In this document: positions 32,245 through 43,505 of the stretch, piece after piece
Layout: each line of letters begins with the position of its first letter
How positions within the stretch are numbered: position 1 is the stretch's first letter
Origin: Prorocentrum cordatum
Taxonomy: Eukaryota > Sar > Dinophyceae > Prorocentrales > Prorocentraceae
Direction of reading: 5' to 3'
NCBI GenBank assembly: GCA_963575745.1
Contig: CAUYUJ010012558.1
Coordinates: 462,008 to 526,007, forward strand
DNA length: 64,000 nt
The notes under the pieces: generated by a model
Told to the model about the DNA's origin: nothing
The model's input: the letters and a program-made list of their open reading frames with translations, nothing else
Database searches by the model: none
Program-made: the position numbers and the translations under genes

Positions 32245-32445
32245 CAGCCCTCGCTCTTGGCAGCCTCGGCGTTAAGAGCTTGTTACGTCGCCGCTCTCCG
32301 TTGGGAGCCCTTGTGCGCAGAGACTTTTACGTTGCCGCTCGCTCTTGGGAGCCTTGGTGTGACGAGCTTTTGCATCACCGCGCTCTGGGGAGCCTTGGTG
32401 TCAAGAGCTTGTAACGTCACCGCTCGCTGATGGGAGCCATGGTGT
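32245..32445 (+). repeat. ~45-bp tandem repeat, 4-5 copies
   Basis: TTGGGAGCC(T/C)TTGGTGT, AAGAGCTTGTAACGTC and CACCGCTCGCTC-type words recur in order near 32254, 32301, 32344, 32386 and 32431. Confidence 0.75.
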
Positions 32446-32454
32446 TCTGGAGCG

Positions 32455-32815
32455 TCTCTCGTGCCTCTTCGGGGGCTTCTGAGGGTTCTTTTGGAGTCCG
32501 TCGGGAGCCCTTGTGGAACAATTTTGGGCCGTCTTGGGGCCCTTTTGGGCCGTCTTAAGGCGTCTTGGAGGCCTTTGGTCGTCTTGGGGCTCCCTTGGGG
32601 GCCTTCTGGGGCCCTCTTGGGAACCCTTGGGCCCTCTTGGGGCTCTCTTGGGGCCGTCTTGGGGCCCTCTTGGGCCGTCTAGGAAGCCTTCTGGGTCGTT
32701 TTGGGTCCCTCTGGGGACGCCTTGGAGCCTGCTTGAACCGTGCTCGGGCCCTTTGGGGTGCCCCTTGGGCCGTCTTGCGACGATAATTGGAACCTCTTGG
32801 GGCTTCTTGGGTGGC
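32455..32815 (-). repeat. CCAAGAGGC block, inverted
   Basis: The plus strand reads TCTTGGGGCCC and CGTCTTGGGGC repeatedly, the reverse complement of the forward block at 31650-32130. The two blocks therefore face each other across the 45-bp repeat. Confidence 0.75.
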
Positions 32816-32907
32816 CCTGAAAAAATGCAAGACTCATACACAAATCATTGTTTGTTGCCCCTGGGGGCCCTGTCGAGGGCCCTCCGTCACCGCCCACCCC
32901 CGCCACC

Positions 32908-34730
32908 ATGGACATCCTCTCTGACCTCCCCGATCTCACGCCACCCCCATGCCCCAGCCTTGCCAGTATGAACGTGGCCACCCTGGAGGCTGACACGTCA
33001 ATCCACCAAGACCCAAGGACGGGAAGGCAGACTACACCTTTGCGCACGTGATGGTCCATTACGCCCGGGCCCTGCACGACAACGTCGAAGAGGCCTGGCG
33101 GGAATGGACCGACGAGCTACGGCAGCAGCTGTCCCTCCCCAGCAACCAAGCTACCCCGCGGGACCCTCGGGCCTGGTCGAAGGATGACTGCAAAGGCTGC
33201 ATTACCAACATATACGGCCCCACAATCCCCAGCGATGGGATCCCGGAAGGAAGACACTGGGGCGAGAGGCGAGCCGCCCTGGCGCACCTGGTCGCCTACC
33301 TCGCCAGGCAGAAAGGACGATCACAAGCAAACAAGCGAGATCACCTGGCAGACCACTGGAACGCCTTCCGTCTGGCCAACCATCAGCTGTCACACGAGAT
33401 AGGCCAAGACAGCTCCTCACCAGCTTTCTGGACCTACAGTCACCTCTGCTGGACCAGTGCGTTCCGGGCGCGGCGCACCAAGCCCAACCACAACATAATC
33501 AGAGCAGGCCCCCCCATGGACGGGCTTAGCGCCGGGATGCCCCACGGCACCCAGCCCAGCACGACCCCCTGAGAGGCCAGCAGCTCCGCTGCTGGACCCA
33601 CTGCCACGGCCTCTAGCTCCCGCGATAAGCACACTGCAACCGCCCACTGCCCTCCCGGGGCCTAAAACCCACCCGCACTGTCTCCCCCGCGCGGTGACTC
33701 AGACGTGGATTTCGGCTCCCCCGAGCCCGACCCACAGGCCGGCCCCAGCGTCGAGCCCCGCGCAGATCAGCGCATCCTGGCAGCGCCCAACGGCCCCGCA
33801 AGCGAACACGACCGCCACCCAGCCCCGAAGCACGACCGACCATCCCCCACCGGCGACCCTATAACCGCCGTGGACGGCGACGCCAGCTCGCGCAACCCTG
33901 GCACCCGAACGGAACTGGCGGCAGAGAGGTGCACAACTGCCGACCCTCTCGAAGGACGCGCAAGCAAGACTCCCAGGATGGCGGAGCAGGAGCACGCCTG
34001 CCAGTAGCACGCCGAGGCCGCGCACTCCAGCCCATGGACAGGGGGAGCCTCTTCGTCCAATGCGCCCCCCGACCGCCCCGCCCTGCCACCGCTCCCAAAT
34101 CCCAAGGCACAGGACCCCGATCACCGACCCCAGGTACGAGCACCACCGTGACCCCATACGGCAGTCTCTACAGTATGCCTCGCCGGAACATCTGCTGGCA
34201 CTGCGACTGGAACCACCAGGCCACACCAACCGACTTGAAACGTGGGCAGAGGTCGAAAATAGGCTGAAGAAGGAATGTGGAACCATGGTCGTTGTAGGCT
34301 GGAACGCGCTCTGCGACACCCGGGACGGGCGGCCTGGGGGATGCACCTACGACCCTCTCGGGAAGGACCCATTATGTACAGAATTGGTGCTCAACTGCGG
34401 CAAGAGAACTTTGATATCCGCAGGGTCTGCAGTAGTCGGGGCCTTTGGATCGATTGGAACGCCGCCTGGCAGAAGCAGGTCGAGCAGCAGCAATGGGACA
34501 AGGGCAGGGGCAAAGGAAAGGGCCCAATAACGACCAGTCCAGGCAGCGCCTCCCCAACTCCGCCCGCCTACCACACACCTGACGCGCAACCTGGTCCACC
34601 GCCCAGACAGGCTCAGTCTGTGCACGGCCGCGATCCTGAAGACACCCAGGCCACAATAAGCCCAGCATCATGGACCCCCCTCACCCTCCACACACCCGGC
34701 CCCACCAACGGTGGACTCACCACCTGAAGG
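32908..34730 (+). pseudogene. Interrupted coding region, unassigned, Gly/Lys-rich C terminus
   Basis: A start at 32908 lies in GCCACCATGG, a strong eukaryotic initiation context, and begins MDILSDLPDLTPPP. Around 33000 the reading moves one frame and continues as ordinary protein (ADYTFAHVMVHYARALHD, NVEEAWREWTDELRQQL, HLADHWNAFRLANHQL). That frame runs on to about 34150 with stops at 33570, 33663 and 34005. A second frame change near 34130 gives HTNRLETWAEVENRLKKE and MVVVGWNALCDTRDG. A third near 34370 gives GLWIDWNAAWQKQ followed by DKGRGKGKGP, then a Pro-rich tail ending about 34727. Either this is a pseudogene or the breaks hide introns; no clear GT-AG pairs were found. The A-rich, Trp-containing linker resembles the region between endonuclease and RT in some LINE proteins, but that is only an inference. 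I recognise no domain. Confidence 0.55.
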
Positions 34731-34739
34731 CTCACCTCC

Positions 34740-34918
34740 ACTGACAGCATCCACTCTGGAACCACTTGGCGCAGCACTTTGCCGCACGCCCGCCATTCCG
34801 GCGGTGCATGGCTCTCTCCCCGCCCCCCTCCCCCGTACCCGTCCGCAGGCCGCCCTCCGGCGGCGCGCTGCCCACCCCGGCGGCGTGCTGCCCGACGGTC
34901 TGCCCACACGCTCACGTT
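34740..34918. other. GC-rich sequence, no gene assigned
   Basis: C-rich stretch with GCAGCACTTTGCCGCA (34768-34783), a word repeated in diverged form near 35578. The long Pro/Ala/Arg frames here continue into the repeats downstream. Confidence 0.4.
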
Positions 34919-35345
34919 CTTGCACCGATTAGGTGCCCTGACCTGGCCCACCCTGTCAACCCGGCAGTTAGGGCCACTGGCCTCGGCCGCAAATTTGGCT
35001 GTTTGGCTGGCCATAGTGCGCCGCTTGCTGTCCACCCCGACGGCGAGCGGCCGCCCTGGCCCCCTTTGGCCCATCCTGTTCACCGGGGCAGCGGGGGCCG
35101 CTGGCTCTGGCCACTGCTTTGGCTGGCCTATGGTGGTCGCTTGCTGCCCACCTTGACAACGAGCAGCCGCCGCGGCCCTCCACAGTTTACTACTACCCTC
35201 TTGCACCGGTTAGGTGCCCTAGCCTGCCCACCCAGTTCACCCGGGCAGCGGGGGCCTCAGTCTGGTGCCGCAGCTCTGTCTGGCAGGCGGCGCACCGCCC
35301 CTGCCTCTCAGTCCCCGTCATCCGTGCCTCGGGGATCCACAGCCA
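34919..35345 (+). repeat. ~140-bp degenerate direct repeat, 3 copies
   Basis: TTGCACCG(A/G)TTAGGTGCCCT begins copies at 34919 and 35198; the middle copy at about 35061 starts at GGCCCATCCTGTTCACC. Each continues with CCGGGCAG(C/T)..GGGGCC, CTGGC(C/T), TTGGCTGGCC and CGCTTGCTG(C/T)CCACC. The 313-codon plus-strand frame across it is Pro/Arg/Gly/Leu-rich and probably a by-product. Confidence 0.6.
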
Positions 35346-36284
35346 GACCGCCCAGCACGCTGCGAGCAGCCTGCTGCCGCCGGCGCGGCCCCGGCGCTGC
35401 CGCCCCACCTGTGGGGTTCTTGCAGGTTGGGCGTTCCTCCTCCCCGTTCTCCCTCCCCCCCCCTCCCCGTCCACTCTCCCTCCCTCCGCGCACCGCGATG
35501 GCGACTGGGCCGCTGCCTGCAGCCGCCACGCGTTCGGGATCCTGGGCCTGGTTTTGCCGCCCGCCCCCCACTTTGGCACAGCATTTTGCTGCATGCATAC
35601 CATCAGGATGCAGCCTCACTTTCCGCGACTTCTGCGCCCCCACCTGGGCGGCGCGCGGCCCGCCGGCCTGGCACTTCGCGCGCTTCCTCGTCTACGCGCT
35701 GTTTTGACTTGCAATTCCCCCACTAGGACAGGCTCAGCAGGTACGCCGGCGCAGCTGCCGCCTCAGTCTCCGCCGGCGTGTCTGGCCGCGCCAACGCACC
35801 CAGGGATGTGATCCGTCCACCCGGAGTGGCCGTGGCCTTTCATCCCACTCTCTGCGGCCGTCTGTTCTGTCCCATTTTCCCGCTCTTGCATGTTGGCCAA
35901 TTCGCTACATCGGTGTTTAGTTAGCTCCTTCCGCCAGCGCAGACGACCCGTGCCGAGCCGCCGACGCAAAACATCCCCCCACTTCCCATGTTGTCCGATA
36001 TGTTGTTCGAAATCGGCGACTATTCATGTCTGTGTGTCTGTGTTCCCTCCTGAGTGCTCCATCTTCCTGCCGGGCCGCAGTTGGCTCTGCCTGTGCACCA
36101 GCGCAGCCCGCCCGCGACTCGGACCCGAGACGCCGCCGACCAACAAGGCTGGGCCCGCCGCCTGGCCCGTGTCACGCCGTGGGCCCCAGAGCTCTCTCGA
36201 CCCATCCCCCGGACCCATCTGTCGCCGCAGAGATCGACCTTGAGAAGGCCAGCCAGGGGGGAGGGGGAAGTTAGAGGGGGCGGG
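35346..36284. other. GC-rich sequence, no gene recognised
   Basis: C-rich to 35710, mixed afterwards. Frames on both strands overlap extensively with no domain. Confidence 0.45.
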
Positions 36285-36425
36285 CCTTATCAGAAGGCTC
36301 CAGAGTTCCCCGGCCTTCTGAGAAATGTTCAGAGCCTCCCCCGAAGACGCAGGAAGCTTCTCAGAAGGCCAGAGGCCTTCTGAGAAGCGCCGCCGCCTTC
36401 TGAGAAGGCCTTCTCCTTCTCACGT
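36285..36425. repeat. GCCTTCTGAGAAGG palindromic repeat cluster
   Basis: CCTTCTGAGAA and its reverse complement occur about six times in 140 bases. At 36356-36388 two occurrences form a perfect 15-bp hairpin: GCTTCTCAGAAGGCC (36356-36370), AGA loop, GGCCTTCTGAGAAGC (36374-36388). Confidence 0.9.
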
Positions 36426-37402
36426 CCCCCCTCGCTCTCCGCCGACCTCGGCCCCATCCCCCGGACCACTCTCTCGCCGCGGGTCGCTCTTGTGGATGCC
36501 CCCCCGCGCCAGAGAGACGGCCTCTGGACGCCGAGATCCTCCTCTGGTTTCTGTCCGCGGCGCCCGGATGTCTTGGGGGCGGCCCGTCTCTGACGGGGCC
36601 ATGGGGCGAACCAGGAAATCGGAGGAGCGAGACAGAAATCCCAAGAGCGAGGCGGAGATTCCGAGCACCTGAGCATGATGAGCAATCAAAGGATCTCGGG
36701 CCCGTTGAGAGCGGATCCAAGTCAAGAGGTCCAAAACATGAAGGGTAGGGGTCGTTCTTGGAGATGAATCAATCCCAAACCCGGATCCCTAATGCAAGCG
36801 CAGGGACCTAAATTAGGCTGCGCCTTCATTTTGGTATTAGGGTCAGGGGTTGTTGGAAAGGAAATGGAAACCGAAACGAACGCAAAAAGATAACAGAGAA
36901 GGTTATCAGAGAGCAGGCGAGCCGGAAATGGAAACGAGCACTAAAGGATAACAGCAAAACACAACGGCCCCTGGAGATCTTCCAGGGCCCTTGTCGGAAT
37001 TTCCTGGCCCGCCCCTCCGATATCCTGATTCACCTCTTTTTTGTTGTTTCCCTCCAGGCCCCATCACGCCCTGCAGCACAGTGAGACTCCTGCAAACCGT
37101 GACAGGACCTGGGGAGCAGCCCGCACAGACTCCTCGCCCTCTGGGCACGCTTCAGTTCACCTCCTCTCCTTCCCAGTCATTTGATATCCTGACTGTTTCT
37201 GTACAGGGTCCCTGGAAGTCCCGACCTTCTCCACAGGGGCCGCTTCCTCATCATCCCGCGCCGTTTGTTGAGGGTCGCGGGGACCGGTCCAGGCCACCAA
37301 GGTCAGGAAATCGAGAAAAGCCTCCGTCCAGATGTCTTCAGGACGTTGCATGTCTGGACTCCTCGGCTACGGGGAGGCCGAATCGGAGCGCGCAAGACGC
37401 TG
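36426..37402. other. Mixed sequence, no gene assigned
   Basis: Non-repetitive. Short frames on both strands without motifs. The segment at 37310-37370 (CCTCCGTCCAGATGTCTTC, TTGCATGTCTGG) has a diverged partner at 39995-40052. Confidence 0.4.
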
Positions 37403-37894
37403 CTATCGCATCGCCTTCAGCCACCTGGTGGCCCCAGTGTGCCCGCACCAAAGGCCACTCCTGCGTAAGGTTACTCTTACGCGTTGCTGAGTTCCGATCG
37501 GCGACTCCGAAGGGTGTGGCTCGCAAAGGTCGTGGTTTGCAACCTGCACCCTGCAGGGCACCATTCGACAGAGCTTTCCGCCGTGCCCCGAGGAGGCCCG
37601 ACGAGGACAGTGTCGCGCCCCACAGGCCCAAGCGATGCCGATCGCAAGCCACACCCCAGCGCAAGTATACCCTGTGTAGTAGCCGAGCTCCGAGTGCCCC
37701 CCATTCTTGCCGAACAGCCGATCTGAGAACGTGCATATCGCGGCCTCTCTGCACTCGGCGGCCGCGCCCGGAGCAACAAAAGGTCCATCCACCAGCACCG
37801 TCTGCGGCGGGGGGCGGGGAGGACTGCAACTGCGCAGCGGCTCGAGAGACCAGCGCTCGAGTACGAGATCAACTACAGAATTGATTGACCCCAA
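37403..37894 (-). CDS. Open reading frame, 163 codons, unassigned
   Basis: Starts MGSINSVVDLVLERWSLEPL and is fairly balanced in composition (Trp, Tyr, Cys, acidic residues), with a short hydrophobic stretch GVWLAIGIAWACG in the middle. A second minus-strand frame of equal length overlaps it, and a 297-codon plus-strand frame covers the same DNA, so coding status is undecided. No domain recognised and no splice structure visible. Confidence 0.25.
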   Translation of the reverse strand: MGSINSVVDLVLERWSLEPLRSCSPPRPPPQTVLVDGPFVAPGAAAECREAAICTFSDRLFGKNGGHSELGYYTGYTCAGVWLAIGIAWACGARHCPRRASSGHGGKLCRMVPCRVQVANHDLCEPHPSESPIGTQQRVRVTLRRSGLWCGHTGATRWLKAMR

Positions 37895-38155
37895 AACTGT
37901 TTTTTCCTCGGACCAACGACAGATACTTAGAATTTCCGCTGGTCAGCGAAGAATTGTATGCGTTTCTCGACAGAACAGTTCTGGGGATGACTCAATTCTG
38001 AAAAGTCGATCTCCTACTCGAAGTGCAGGAGGGGGGGCTGGGGCGGTGGCCCGAGTCCGAGGCAGGGAGTCTGCGCACGCGGTGCTCCAGGAAGGAGCCT
38101 CGCCTGCGGTGGCTCTCGCGTTTTCGCTTCCGATGGGCTTCTGATGCCTCGGCAT
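37895..38155. other. Mixed sequence leading into a repeat module
   Basis: Holds CTCCTACTCGAAG at 38009-38021, a word repeated at 39422, and the module core CGTTTTCGCTTCCGATGGGC at 38119-38138. Confidence 0.5.
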
Positions 38156-38760
38156 GGCCCCAAGAGCGCCCAAGCGTGGCGCAAGGTGGCCCCAAGACGC
38201 CATCTGGGAGTCTCCGCGGGGGAGGAGGGGCTGAATTGAGGATCCCCCCCTTTCTTTGAGCCATGGGGCCCAAGAGGCCCAAAATGAGCCCCCAAACCCC
38301 GAAAATGATTCCCAAGAGGGCCCCAAGAGTGCCCGAAGAGGCCCCACGGGACCCCAAGAGAGCTCCTAAAATGACCTCAAAAGGCCTCCAAGAACCTCTC
38401 ACAACAATAATCCCCAGAAAACGACTTCTCAACATCCTTGTCATCGTCCGTTCCTTCCCTCTTCCTTTCATTCCTCCTTCCTCCTCCTCCAACTCCCTCA
38501 TCTTCCTCGTGCCGCATTCCTCCTCCTCCCCCTCCTCCTCTTCTGCCCCCTCCTCCTTCTCTCTGGTTCCTCCTCCTCCTCCTACACCCAAGAGGGTCCC
38601 AGGAGGTCGAGCATTGCTCAAGATAGACTCCGACAGACCTTCAAGAGGCAGCCTCACAATTGTCCAAGATAAATGAGGGTGGCTCAGGCTAGCCTCCGAC
38701 AGACTCTAGCCGAGCATGGCTCAAGATAGCCTCCAAGAGGCCTCAAGAAAACTCCGATCG
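38156..38760 (+). repeat. CCAAGAGGC module ending in TCC-rich tract
   Basis: CCCCAAGAG(A/G) words at 38158-38395, C/T triplets at 38460-38590, then further CAAGAGG and GGCTCAAGATAGCC words at 38590-38755. Confidence 0.75.
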
Positions 38761-39484
38761 TGTCTGGATGGGCTGGTGGGGATACTTTTTTGGTCAGCGG
38801 CCCCGAGACGAGTGTCAGGAGGCGAAGGTAACGTCCGGGCCACGGGCGAGGCTAATTAGCTACCACAGGCACAGGCCGGCTGGCCCGCTCACAAAGCAGC
38901 CACGAAGCTGAAGAGGAGCTGACGCCGCAGGTGACCTGACCCTGAGAGCACGTGCACGTGCACTGACAAAATGTCATGGAATTCGGTGCCTGCCACAGTC
39001 TGAGACGTGAACCGAGATAACCAAGCCCGTCAAGAGACGAGAACCAGGATGACCAAGTCCGTCAATCTGAGTGGGGGCAAGTGGGAGGCCGGTTGAGTGA
39101 GTCGCCTGTGGGGCGCCAGACTCCAAACGCACACGACGACGTCTGCAAGCCAAGGGGCAGGGCTGTCGCGAAACGTGGTGCAACGCACTTGCCGGAAGCT
39201 GGTGGATGAGCCTGGGGTGCTGTACCTGCTGCGGGAGGCTGAACCACTCCGTGGCGCTGGTGGGGATACGCGAAGCGTCAATCATTGATGTTCCCAAGAC
39301 TTGTCTCCAGTGGAATCCACGACACATGCGTAGGCTGTTCGTAGATCTGCGAGCATTCTACGTCTCTGTCGTAGGTTGGATGAACAAATCAATTGTGGGA
39401 TAAATCCATTGTGTAGTCATTCTCCTACTCGAAGGACGAGGGCCGCGTCGCAGGCCGAAGTCGGCGGAAGCAACATCCGCCCCG
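38761..39484. other. Mixed sequence with a short duplication; no gene assigned
   Basis: 39005-39066 holds two diverged ~32-bp copies built on GA(G)AACC(G/A)GGATGACCAAG and CCCGTCAA. A plus-strand frame at 39206-39403 reads as plausible protein (IDVPKTCLQWNPRHMRRLF) but has no recognisable domain. Confidence 0.4.
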
Positions 39485-40558
39485 ATGATTGAATGTGTGT
39501 TCGGGTGGGGGGGGAATACAGGCTCCTGGAGCATGCCATGTGTCTACCGCCTGAGAAATCGTCGACGCGCCAGTAACCGAAGAGGCAGCGGACATGCACA
39601 CTCCTGGGCCCAACTGGGCTGGCAGATATCCATGTCCACTGCCTCCCAGATGCCTGGCGCATCGGACCCCCAAGCGGTGGATGTGTCACATTTCCTGCCA
39701 CGGAGACGAACTATGGCCGCCGCCACTAAGCGCTCCACGCACAGAGAACGCAAGGGATGCACAGGAACCCTTCATAATATTAATTATTCTGAGGGTGCTG
39801 GAGCAAAACCTCAGCGCGAAGGGTGCCACTCACTCCTGTCTGGGATGGCGAGTCTGACTTTTCGTGGTACCGCTGCACAGAAGACCAGACATGCGATGTC
39901 CTGTTTGTTGAATGCGCGGTCCGCGGAAATCCTGACCCTCTTTTCAGCCCGAGTCGTTTTCCGATGGGCCTGGGGCCCAGCCAGGCCCCCCCAGAGGCCG
40001 AACATTGAGAAAGTCTCCGTCCTGATCTGGTCGCGACACTGCATGTCTGGGAGCGCCCTGTCGACGCCAAGCTGGCCGGCAAAGCCCCACTCCGGGGGGG
40101 AGACGCTCGGCGGTGGTCCGTGCGCCGGCGGGCCGGCGGGCCTTCGCCCCAGTGCAGGAACCCCACACGTCCCCGCGGTCCGCACGGGCGCTCGGCTGGT
40201 CGGGGACAGAATTGTGCAGCTGCTTGAGAGGGCGCGCGGGAGGAGAAGCGGCCGCACAGGACAGGAGAGAGGAGGGCACTCACGGCTGAACCCGTTTCGG
40301 GATGAACGCGCCGGCAGCTGGGGCCCCTCTCGGGCCCAGACACGCAGCGTCCCGAGAAGAAGCAAGATGGAACTGCTCGTCAAATTTCGCCCCTCCGGGG
40401 CCCTTACAGGGCCCTGCCGCGCTGGCGCCGTGAAGTACAACAGAGAAGAACCACAGCCAGCCAGTAGATTCTCTGAGGTTCCCGCCGGCTCTCCACGCCT
40501 TCCCGCTCTCCCTCTCGTTCTCGTTCTCTCTCTCTCTCTCTCTCTCTCGCGCGCTCTT
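39485..40558. other. Unassigned region with long overlapping open frames
   Basis: A 450-codon plus-strand frame begins at 39485 but runs through CT and TCC repeats into the satellite, which argues against a real gene as drawn. A shorter plus-strand frame (39823-40008, DFSWYRCTEDQTCDVLF) has better protein-like composition, and a 209-codon minus-strand frame overlaps both. None carries a domain I recognise. A (CT)n run lies at 40524-40549. Confidence 0.3.
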
Positions 40559-40739
40559 TTGTATTTCCCAACCCTCCTGCGTTGGGTACTCGTTTTGAAT
40601 AGAGCACTGCGGTCGCGTCTTCACTCCTCTTTTTCGTCCCCCTCCTCTCCTCCCTCCTCCTCCTCCTCCTCCTCCTCCTCCTCCTCCTCCTCCTCCTCCT
40701 CCTCCTCCTCCTCCTCCTCCTCCTCCTCCTCTTCTATCT
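40559..40739 (+). repeat. Satellite array 1 leader and (TCC)n
   Basis: The 55-bp leader at 40565-40619, with TCGTTTTGAATAGAGCACTG at 40590-40609, is followed by a C/T tract and nearly perfect (TCC)n at 40651-40733, and then the first satellite unit. Confidence 0.8.
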
Positions 40740-43505
40740 TGCATCCCTGGGGGGCTGCGATCTGTGAAACTGTCGCCACTTTCGAAGGCTGCTGGGGGGT
40801 TCAGCGGAGTGACGTCTCTTACGGGGACTCAGATTAGACCTCGCCATCGCTGGGGGGCTGCGATCTGTGAAACTGTCGCCACTTTCGAGGGCTGCTGGGG
40901 GGCCCAGCACAGTGACGTCTTACGGGGACTCAGATTAGACCTCGCCATCCCTGGGGGGCTGCGATCTGTCGCCACTTTCGAGGCCTGCTGGGGGGGCAGC
41001 GGAGTGACGACTTACGGGGACTCAGATTAGACCTCGCCATCCCTGGGGGGCTGCGATCTGTGAAACGGTCGCCACTTTCGAGGGCTGCTGGGGGGGCCCA
41101 GCACAGTGACGGGGACTCCCATCGCTGGGCACTTCTCGAGGCTGCTGGGGGGGGGGGACGTCTTACGGGGACTCAGATTAGACCTCGCCATCCCTGGGGG
41201 GCTGCGATCGTGAAACTGTCGCCACTTTCGAGGGCTGCTGAGGGGCCCAGCACAGTGACGTCTTACGGGGACTCAGATTAGACCTCGCCGTCCCTGGGGG
41301 GCTGCGATCCGTGAAACTGTCGCCACGTTCGAGGTCGCTGCTGGGGGGCCCAACGCAGTGACGTCTTACGGGGACCCAGACTAGACCTCGCCATCCCTGG
41401 GGGGCTGCGATCTGTGAATCTGTCGCCACTTTCGAGGGCTGCTGGGGGGGCCCAGCACAGTGACGTCTTACGGGGACTCAGATTGAACCTCGCCATCGCT
41501 GGGGGGCTGCGATCTGTGAAACTGTCGCCACTTTCGAAGGCTGCTGGGGGGGGGGGGGCAGCGGAGTGACGCCTTACGGGGACTCAGATTAGACATCGCC
41601 ATCCCTGGGGGGCTGCGATCTGTGAAACTGTCGCCACTTTCGAGGGCTGCTAGGGGGCCCAACAGAGTCTGCACCCGCGGCTGACTCAAACGGGACCTCG
41701 CCATCCCTGGGGGGCTGCGATCTGCGAAGCTGTCGCCACTTTCGAAGGCCGCTGGGGGGCCCAGCACAGTGGGTACCCACGGCGGACTCAAATGAGACCT
41801 CGCCGTCCCAACACAGTCTGCACCCGCGGCTGACTCAAATGTGACCTCGCCATCCCTGGGGGGCTGCGGTCTGTGAAACTGTCGCCACTTTCGAGGCCTG
41901 CTGGGGGGCCCAACACAGTCTGCACCCGCAGCGGATTCAAATGTGACCTCGCCATCCCTGGGGGGCTGCGATCTGCGAAACTGTCGCCACTTTCGAGGGC
42001 TGCTGGCGGGGCCCAACACCATCTGCACCCGCGGCGGATTCAAATTAGACCTCGCCATCCCTGGGGGGCTGCGATCTGTGAAACTGTCGCCACTTTCAAA
42101 GCCTGCCCAGCACAATCTGCACCCGCGGCGGATTCAGATTAGACATCGCCATCCCTGGGGGGCTGCGATATGCGAAACTGTCGCCACTTTCGAGGGCTGC
42201 TGGGGGGCCCAACACAGTCTACACCCGCGGCGGACTCAAATGAGACCTCGCCATCCCTGGGGGGCTGCGATCTGCGAAACTGTCGCCACTTTCGAGGCGT
42301 GCTGGGGGGCCCAGCACAGTCTGCACCCGCGGCTGACTCAAATGTGACCTCGCAATCCCTGGGGGGCTGCGATCTGTGAAACTGTCGCCACTTTCGATGC
42401 CTGCTGGGGGGGCCCAGCACAGTCTGCACCCGCTGCTGACTCAAATGTGACCTCGCCATCCCTGGGGGGCTGCGATCTGCGAAACTGTCGCCACTTTCGA
42501 GGCCTGCTGGGAGGCCCAGCACGATCTGCACCCGCGGCGGACTCAAATGTGACCTCGCCATCCCTGGGGGGCTGCGATCTGCGAAACTGTCGCCACTTTC
42601 GAGGCCTGCTGGGGGGGGGGGCAGCACAGTCTGCACCCGCGGCGGATTCAAATGTGACCTCGCCACCCCTGGGGGGCTGCGATCTGCGAAACTATCGCCA
42701 CTTCCGAGGGCTGCTGGGGGGCCCAGCGCAGTGGGTACCCACGGCGGACTCAGATGAGACCTCGCAATCCCAGCACAGTCTGCACCCGCGGCGGACTCAA
42801 ATGGGACCTCGCCATCCCTGGGGGGCTGCGATCTGTGAAACTGTCGCCACTTTCGAGGCCTGCTGGCGGGCCCAGCACAGTCTGCACACACGGCGGATTC
42901 AAATGGAACCTCGCCATCCCTGGGGGGCTGCGATCTGCGAAACTGTCGCAGCTTTCGAAAGCTACTGGGTGGCCCAGCACAGTGGGTACCCACGGCGGAC
43001 TCAAATGAGACCTCGCCATCCCTGGGGGGCTGCAGTCTGTGAAACTGTCGCCACTTTCGAGGGCTGCTGGGGGGCCCAGCGCAGTGGGTACCCACGGCGG
43101 ACTCAAATGGGACCTCCCCGTCCCTGGGGGGCTGCGATCTGTGAAACGGTCGCCACTTTCGAAGCCTGCTGGGGGGCCCAGCACAGTGGGTACCCACGGC
43201 GGATTCAAATTAGACCTCGCCATCCCTGGGGGGCTGCGATCAGTGAAACCGTCGCCACTTTCGAGGCCTGCTGGGGTGCCCAGCACAGTGGGTACCCACG
43301 GCGGGTTCAAATTAGACCTCGCCATCCCTGGGGGGCTGCGATCTGTGAAACGGTCGCCACTTTCGCGGCCTGCTGGGGGGCCCAGCGCAGTGATGCCACA
43401 CTCAGATTCAAATTCGACCTCGCCATCCCTGGGGGGGTGCGATCTGTGAGCCTGTCGCCATTTTCGAGGCCTGCTGGCGGGGCCCAGCACGGTGACGCCT
43501 CCCAA
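40740..43505 (+). repeat. ~102-bp satellite, array 1, about 27 copies
   Basis: Conserved half: CCTCGCCATCCCTGGGGGGC, TGCGATCTG(T/C)GAAACTGTCG, CCACTTTCGAGG(G/C)CTGCTGG. The variable half defines subfamilies laid out in order: GACGTCTTACGGGGACTC (about 40810-41690), CTGCACCCGCGGCGGA (about 41660-42900) and GGGTACCCACGGCGGA (about 41770 and 42730-43320). Poly-G length varies from copy to copy, moving the frame. Long open frames on both strands (up to 369 and 352 codons) arise because 102 is a multiple of three. Confidence 0.95.

Noticed and set aside
38700-38760. Dinoflagellate spliced-leader relic (GGCTCAAG word)
   Set aside because: Only the last few bases match; it is part of the reiterated CCAAGAGGC/CTCAAGATAGCC texture.
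39485-40837. 450-codon plus-strand gene
   Set aside because: The frame runs through CT and TCC microsatellites into the satellite array, and a long opposite-strand frame overlaps it. Only a short inner segment looks protein-like.
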